From the NCBI GenBank assembly GCA_964481255.1, contig CAYZTZ010000067.1, forward strand, positions 1 through 18,547: a stretch of 18,547 bases of DNA, read 5' to 3'. Both the position numbers and the translations under genes were made by a program. This document shows positions 14,998-18,547 of the stretch, piece by piece. Position 1 is the stretch's first letter; each line of letters starts with the position of its first letter. This DNA comes from UBA6911 sp964481255. GTDB lineage: Bacteria; Acidobacteriota; UBA6911. The notes below the pieces were generated by a model that searched no databases, was not told the DNA's origin, and worked only from the letters and a program-made list of their open reading frames with translations.

Positions 14998-15347
14998 GGT
15001 TGTCTTCCCGTTTCCGGAGTTTTGCTGCACAGAGCCTCAAGTTCGGGCAAGACGCGCGCCATGGCGCTCTCGATCTCGGCCAGTATTTGAGAAGCCGCCG
15101 CCAGATCCCTTCTTCGTCCCGCCATTTCAAGATCCAGAGCCTTGTCGCGCGCCGCGAAAACGCCGAAGAAGGCAAGCCGCCCCTTCATCGTATGGGCCTC
15201 CCGCTCCAGCGTCGCGCCGTCGCCTCTTTCAATCGAGTCCCGCGCCGCATTGAGAAAGCGGGGATAATCCTTCACGAACATGGCGGCGAGCTCCCCAAGC
15301 AACTGCACATCCCCATCGACGTGGGCCAAAGCGACGGATCTATCCAT
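14994..15347 (-). CDS. HPt-domain phosphotransfer protein
   Basis: A 117-residue stand-alone histidine phosphotransfer protein. The core motif 'REAHTMKGRLAFFGV' matches the HPt consensus 'aHtLKG.a...G', with phospho-accepting His52; helices before and after ('LLGELAAMFVKDYPRFL', 'ARDKALDLEMAG', 'EIESAMARVLPELEAL') complete the expected four-helix bundle. Such proteins shuttle phosphate between receiver domains. ATG 15347 has GGGGGA seven bases upstream; an in-frame upstream codon at 15386 would add 13 Pro/Gly/Arg-rich residues without a better site. It is the first gene of the signalling cassette and its TGA overlaps the kinase GTG. The kinase lacks its own receiver, so the adjacent CheY-like protein is the natural partner; the final output regulator is not in the window. 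Confidence 0.88.
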   Translation of the reverse strand: MDRSVALAHVDGDVQLLGELAAMFVKDYPRFLNAARDSIERGDGATLEREAHTMKGRLAFFGVFAARDKALDLEMAGRRRDLAAASQILAEIESAMARVLPELEALCSKTPETGRQP

Positions 15348-15401
15348 ACCCTGTTCCCCCGGAGGCGGGCCGCGCGGCCTCCGCACGGACTTCAGGCAAG
15401 G

Positions 15402-15429
15402 ATATTAATGCAGTCGGGGGGAATATGAA
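15402..15429 (-). promoter_or_regulatory. Weak putative promoter for HPt-kinase-receiver cassette
   Basis: On the minus strand TTCATA (15429-15424) and TAATAT (15407-15402) are 16 bases apart, each matching four of six consensus positions. They lie about 55-80 bases upstream of the HPt start, in the divergent gap to truA. This AT-rich patch stands out in GC-rich DNA, but the match is weak. Confidence 0.25.
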
Positions 15430-15495
15430 ATAGCGGGATGAACCGGGATTCGGCAAAGACGGACGCCGGCGACACGCATGAGGATTGCAAATGTC

Positions 15496-15510
15496 GCGCC
15501 GCAGCGGCGC
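15496..15510 (+). other. Perfect 6-3-6 hairpin upstream of truA
   Basis: GCGCCG (15496-15501) and CGGCGC (15505-15510) surround the three-base loop CAG, 21 bases before the truA GTG start. It is followed by a mildly T-rich stretch. It may lie in the truA leader, where the start codon has no evident ribosome binding site; a regulatory role is speculative. Confidence 0.3.
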
Positions 15511-15531
15511 CGTCTCTGTTAAACTACGTCG

Positions 15532-16332
15532 GTGCCCAAGTGGAAACTGGTGATCGAATACGAGGGGACGCGCTACCGCGGCTGGCAGGAGCAGAAAAAC
15601 GCCCGCACGGTCCAGGGAGAGCTGCGGCGGGCCGCCGAGGAGCTGCTTGAAGGGACGGTGGACATCACCGGCTCCGGGCGGACGGACGCGGGGGTTCATG
15701 CGCTCTGCCAGGTGGCGCACCTGCGCGCCCTGAAGCTCATGCGCGCCGACATCCTACGGCGGGAACTCAACGACCGGCTGCCCGCCGACATCAACATCCG
15801 CGAGGTTCGGGAGGTTTCCGCGCGTTTTCACGCGCGCCACCACGCAAAGGAGCGCTTTTATCTCTATCAGATAGCCACCGAGAGAACGGCCTTCGCCAAG
15901 CGCTTCGTGTGGTGGGTCAGGGACAGGCTTGATGCGGAAAAAATGAGCCTCGCGGCCGCCCGCTTCTGCGGGAAGAGGGATTTCTCGATATACCGTGAAA
16001 AGGAGGAGGACCCCTCGAACGCCCTTATCGACGTGAGGGACTGCAGGCTGCGGACTTTCGGAGAGATGATTCTGTTCCGCATCGGGGCGTCGCATTTTCT
16101 ATGGAAAATGGTGCGGCGCATCGTCGGCGTTCTCGTCGAGGTCGGGCGCGGCCGCGTCCCTCCGGAAAGCCTGGACAGTCTGACGGCCGCGGAGGTCGCG
16201 CGATGGACGGCGCCTCCATCCGGTCTGTTTCTCGAATATGTCCGTTACCCCGGAGATCCCCCGCCCGGGCCTTTGCTGCCCGCTGTTTTCTTCCGACACC
16301 AGGCACACAATCATCCCGAGGTGAAGCCATGA
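15532..16332 (+). CDS. truA: tRNA pseudouridine(38-40) synthase
   Basis: TruA converts uridines 38, 39 and 40 of the tRNA anticodon arm to pseudouridine. The 266-residue protein begins with 'KLVIEYEGTRYRGWQEQ', and the catalytic Asp52 lies in 'GSGRTDAGVHA', the family signature. 'FHARHHAKERFYLYQI', 'DFSIYREKE' and 'FLWKMVRRIVGVLVEVGRG' are further conserved blocks. It starts with GTG at 15532; no clear Shine-Dalgarno precedes it, though the start fits homologues and no better codon is nearby. Its TGA overlaps the ATG of the next gene (ATGA), implying coupled translation. It is divergent from the signalling cassette. All key residues are intact and length is normal. Confidence 0.94.
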   Translation: MPKWKLVIEYEGTRYRGWQEQKNARTVQGELRRAAEELLEGTVDITGSGRTDAGVHALCQVAHLRALKLMRADILRRELNDRLPADINIREVREVSARFHARHHAKERFYLYQIATERTAFAKRFVWWVRDRLDAEKMSLAAARFCGKRDFSIYREKEEDPSNALIDVRDCRLRTFGEMILFRIGASHFLWKMVRRIVGVLVEVGRGRVPPESLDSLTAAEVARWTAPPSGLFLEYVRYPGDPPPGPLLPAVFFRHQAHNHPEVKP

Positions 16333-16802
16333 ATCCCAATCTGCCGGTTTTGCTGAACGAGATCAAAAACAGGGCGAGAATTTACGTCCATGTATACCGC
16401 GAGCTCTCACAGGAGATCGGGGAGGACAGGGCGGCGCAGGTCCTGAAAAGAGCTCTTTACGCCCGGGGAAAGGAAAAGGGAGAGGAGCTGGCCCGCAAGA
16501 CGGGACGGCCGGATCTGCATAAGCTCGCCCTCGCCTTCATGGAAGGCCGCGGGGACATGGACGCCTTCGGCCATGAAATCGTGCGGGAGCAGGCCGATTC
16601 CGTTCTGCTGCGGCTCAACCAATGCCCGCTGGTCGAGGCTTGGACGGAGGCCGGCCTGTCCCCCGCCGAAACGCGGACCTTATGCGATATCGCGTATCAG
16701 GTCGATTTCGGCAAATTCGAAACGGCGGGGTACAGGCTCGTCTTCGACCGCCGCATCGCGGACGGAGAAGAAAGCTGCGACCTGCGCGTCGCCCTGAAAT
16801 AA
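16329..16802 (+). CDS. L-2-amino-thiazoline-4-carboxylic acid hydrolase family protein
   Basis: A 157-residue soluble protein that starts in a four-base ATGA overlap with truA. The pattern 'RARIYVHVYRELSQEIGEDRAAQVLKRALYARGKEKGEELA' in its first third (two amphipathic helices), and 'CDIAYQVDFG' with 'RRIADGEESCDLRVAL' near the end, resemble the ATC_hydrolase family (PF14196). The founding member opens a thiazoline ring on the way to cysteine, but most relatives have no tested function, so the activity is not assigned here. Two late cysteines could be functional or structural. The coupling to truA suggests co-expression; whether that reflects shared biology (for example thiolated tRNA or cysteine metabolism) is speculation. 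The family match is from memory of the pattern. Confidence 0.6.
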   Translation: MNPNLPVLLNEIKNRARIYVHVYRELSQEIGEDRAAQVLKRALYARGKEKGEELARKTGRPDLHKLALAFMEGRGDMDAFGHEIVREQADSVLLRLNQCPLVEAWTEAGLSPAETRTLCDIAYQVDFGKFETAGYRLVFDRRIADGEESCDLRVALK

Positions 16803-16822
16803 CCGGAATTCGACATCGAAGC

Positions 16823-16842
16823 GCGCCGGGCTTCTCCGGCGC
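16823..16842. terminator. Hairpin between convergent genes
   Basis: GCGCCGG (16823-16829) pairs perfectly with CCGGCGC (16836-16842) around a six-base loop. It sits in the 68-bp gap between two convergent genes and could serve both strands. No T-run follows on either side, as for the other hairpins in this window. Confidence 0.4.
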
Positions 16843-16870
16843 CCGTCCCGTCCGAGATCCCGAAACCGTT

Positions 16871-17242
16871 CTATTTCGATTTGTGTTCCTTCTCGATCAT
16901 GACCATCCCGGAAGCCACGTCTTCAGGCAGTTTGACAAGTCCGCCCAGGCTGTATCCGTCGCGGATGGTCCCCTTCACGAGCACGCGCGCGCCTTCGCGG
17001 GGCACGCCCTTATCGGATACGATCCAGAGTTTTCCTGTTCCGTCGTCGACCTCATAGGCGCCCCTGCCGAGGATCGAGAAGCTGCGCCCCACGTTGCCTG
17101 CGATGGAAACCTCCTTTTCGGCGTATTTGCCTGGATTGGCCCGGATCTCATTGATGCTCTTCTGTTCGCAACCGACGGTGATCAGGGCGAAGATCAGGAC
17201 CGCCGTCCACAGGGCATACCGCCGCATTCTTCCGTTCTGCAT
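16871..17242 (-). CDS. Small OB-fold lipoprotein
   Basis: A 123-residue protein with a basic start and hydrophobic stretch (about 9-24) ending in 'LITVGC', an approximate lipobox with Cys25 as the probable lipidated residue; Thr at -3 is not the commonest choice. The mature part reads as an OB-fold of the nucleic-acid/tRNA-anti-like type often found in exported proteins: 'INEIRANPGKYAEKEVSIAG', 'YEVDDGTGKLWIVSDKG', 'PREGARVLVKGTIRDG'. GGAGG five bases upstream supports ATG 17242; an in-frame ATG at 17260 lacks a site. It lies 45 bp downstream of the aspartate kinase on the same strand. The OB-fold here need not bind nucleic acid; periplasmic relatives mostly lack a known ligand. Function unassigned. 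Confidence 0.7.
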   Translation of the reverse strand: MQNGRMRRYALWTAVLIFALITVGCEQKSINEIRANPGKYAEKEVSIAGNVGRSFSILGRGAYEVDDGTGKLWIVSDKGVPREGARVLVKGTIRDGYSLGGLVKLPEDVASGMVMIEKEHKSK

Positions 17243-17287
17243 AGCGACCTCCAGTCTCATAAGAGAGGCATGCGGGCGCGTTTTGTT

Positions 17288-18547
17288 TCAAAAATCCCTT
17301 CGCATCGGCTCCTGGTCCAGCTCCGGGTCCGCAGTCCTCGACCCGATGAATTGAACGTGCAACATCCGCACCGCGTCCATCACGCGCGAGCGGCTCAAAA
17401 GAAAGCTGATCCGGAACGAGGATGTCTGCAGCCCGGCGATCCGGATGCCCTCCTTCCGAAGCGAAGCCAGGGCATCGAGCAGGAACTGGTGCCGCTCCGT
17501 GATGCCGGTCCCGATCAGCGAAACCGCCGAGCAGTCCCTTGATACCTGGAGGCCCGAACCGAGATCGCGGTTAAGGCGCTCCAGAGCGGCGTCGATCCGG
17601 TAGTTCTCCTTTTCCGGGATGACAAGGCTTCCGCCCAGCCCGCCGTCCGGCCCCCGATGGAAGGAAATCTGCTTCGTCTTGAGCCCTTCGTGCTCGAAAA
17701 ACTGCGCCAGCTTCGAGAGATCCTCCATCCCCACGCCCGTCGCCGCCGGGATCTCGAGGACAACGATCTTTTCTTCATAGGCGACGCCGACGACGCGGGG
17801 CTTGATCCGCCCCTCCAGATTGCGGATGAAGGTGCCCGCGCCGTCGGGCTCCATCGTGCATTTTGCATGGATCAGGGTGTTTTTGATCTTGGCGAACTCC
17901 ACGGAAGCAGGATGGAGAACGCGCGCGCCCGCTTCCCCCATTTCCTGCATCTCCTGGTAGGACAGCTCCTGCAGTCTGCGGGCGTCTTCGACGACCCTCG
18001 GGTCGGCCGTGAATACGCCGTCGACATCGGAATAGATTTCACAGGCCGCCGCGTCCAGGGCCGACGCCAGGGCGACCGCCGTCACATCCGAACCGCCGCG
18101 CCCCAGCGTGGTGATTTCCTTCTTGAAGCTGACGCCCTGGAAACCGCCCACGACCGGCACGACGTCCCCTTCGAGAGCCTGGAGGACCCTGTGGGGGCGG
18201 ATCTCGATGATTCTCGCGTTTGTGTGATTGTCGTCGGTGATGATGCCGGCCTGTGAACCGCTCAGCGCGCAGGCGCGGCACCCCATCGCGTTGAGGGCTA
18301 TCGAAAGAAGCGCGGCGCTGATGCGCTCCCCGCTGCTTAACAACATGTCCATCTCGCGCAGGGGCGGGTTGGGAGCCAAGGACCGGGCCTCCTCGATGAA
18401 GCCGTCGGTCTGCCGGGCGCGGGCGGACACCACCACAACAACGCGGTGACCCGCGTTCCGGCGATTCATCACAATCCGGGCCGCGCGGCGGATGCCTTCG
18501 GCATCCGCCACCGAGGTGCCGCCGAATTTCAGCACCAGCAAGGGATT
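17288..18547 (-). CDS. lysC: Aspartate kinase, 5' end cut by window edge
   Basis: Aspartokinase phosphorylates L-aspartate, the first step to lysine, threonine, methionine and diaminopimelate. The frame covers 419 codons to the window edge. It begins '(NP)LLVLKFGGTSVADAEG', so the start codon is probably just beyond the last base; a TTG at 18541 is an unlikely alternative start. The kinase domain shows 'KFGGTSV', 'LLSSGERISAALL', 'GFQGVSFKKEITTLGRGGSD' and 'SDVDGVFTADPR'. From about residue 265 two ACT regulatory domains follow ('VVLEIPAATGVGMEDLSKLA', then 'SAVSLIGTGITE'), so feedback inhibition by lysine and/or threonine is expected but the effector is not readable. It is monofunctional, with no homoserine dehydrogenase fused. 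The symbol refers to the monofunctional family and does not imply lysine-specific control. Confidence 0.92.
   Translation of the reverse strand, partial: NPLLVLKFGGTSVADAEGIRRAARIVMNRRNAGHRVVVVVSARARQTDGFIEEARSLAPNPPLREMDMLLSSGERISAALLSIALNAMGCRACALSGSQAGIITDDNHTNARIIEIRPHRVLQALEGDVVPVVGGFQGVSFKKEITTLGRGGSDVTAVALASALDAAACEIYSDVDGVFTADPRVVEDARRLQELSYQEMQEMGEAGARVLHPASVEFAKIKNTLIHAKCTMEPDGAGTFIRNLEGRIKPRVVGVAYEEKIVVLEIPAATGVGMEDLSKLAQFFEHEGLKTKQISFHRGPDGGLGGSLVIPEKENYRIDAALERLNRDLGSGLQVSRDCSAVSLIGTGITERHQFLLDALASLRKEGIRIAGLQTSSFRISFLLSRSRVMDAVRMLHVQFIGSRTADPELDQEPMRRDF

Noticed and set aside
15387..15531. A possible riboswitch or leader RNA before truA
   Set aside because: Only a 15-base hairpin is present; there is no conserved riboswitch core or room for one.

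Overview
The window is GC-rich bacterial chromosomal DNA with dense, mostly intact housekeeping and metabolic genes. Two Kdo/LPS genes (kdsB, waaA) point to a Gram-negative cell envelope. The two secreted von Willebrand A proteins have the architecture of the 'VWFA-related Acidobacterial domain' family (conserved strand before the A domain, C-terminal Y-x-LG-[FY]-YP motif), so an Acidobacteriota-like source is my best guess. This is inferred from protein style, not from a marker gene. I see no rRNA, tRNA, CRISPR array, insertion sequence or prophage.

Layout. (1) Positions 1-2616, plus strand: the 3' end of a glyoxalase/VOC-fold protein, an FAD-dependent oxidoreductase and a nitroreductase, a small redox cluster of unknown substrate. 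(2) 2617-3027: an intergenic region with a hairpin, a 7-12-7 inverted repeat and one weak 38-codon frame. (3) 3028-6042: two convergent exported VWFA proteins that share a 3' hairpin. (4) 6137-9731, plus strand: kdsB, waaA, a CoA-type NUDIX hydrolase and murI, closely spaced and probably one envelope-biogenesis transcript. (5) 9822-12128: a pair of acyl-CoA dehydrogenases behind a plausible sigma-70 promoter. (6) 12129-12666: a truncated NUDIX-like N-terminal fragment with a strong ribosome binding site, then about 250 bp with nothing recognisable. (7) 12667-15347, minus strand: a three-gene phosphorelay cassette (HPt, then GAF-PAS histidine kinase, then single-domain receiver). (8) 15532-16802, plus strand: truA overlapping a gene of the L-2-amino-thiazoline-4-carboxylate hydrolase family. 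(9) 16871-18547, minus strand: aspartate kinase, running off the window's right edge, followed by a small OB-fold lipoprotein.

How the genes work together. KdsB activates Kdo as CMP-Kdo and WaaA transfers it to lipid A. MurI in the same run supplies D-glutamate for peptidoglycan, so block 4 is a cell-envelope block. The acyl-CoA dehydrogenase pair probably acts in beta-oxidation or a CoA-thioester catabolic route, possibly as a hetero-oligomer. The HPt/kinase/receiver cassette has all phosphotransfer modules but no DNA-binding output, so its target must be encoded elsewhere.

I did not find a clear, previously undescribed system. The parts most worth a second look are the VWFA pair, the split phosphorelay, the truncated NUDIX fragment and the C-terminally short acyl-CoA dehydrogenase.
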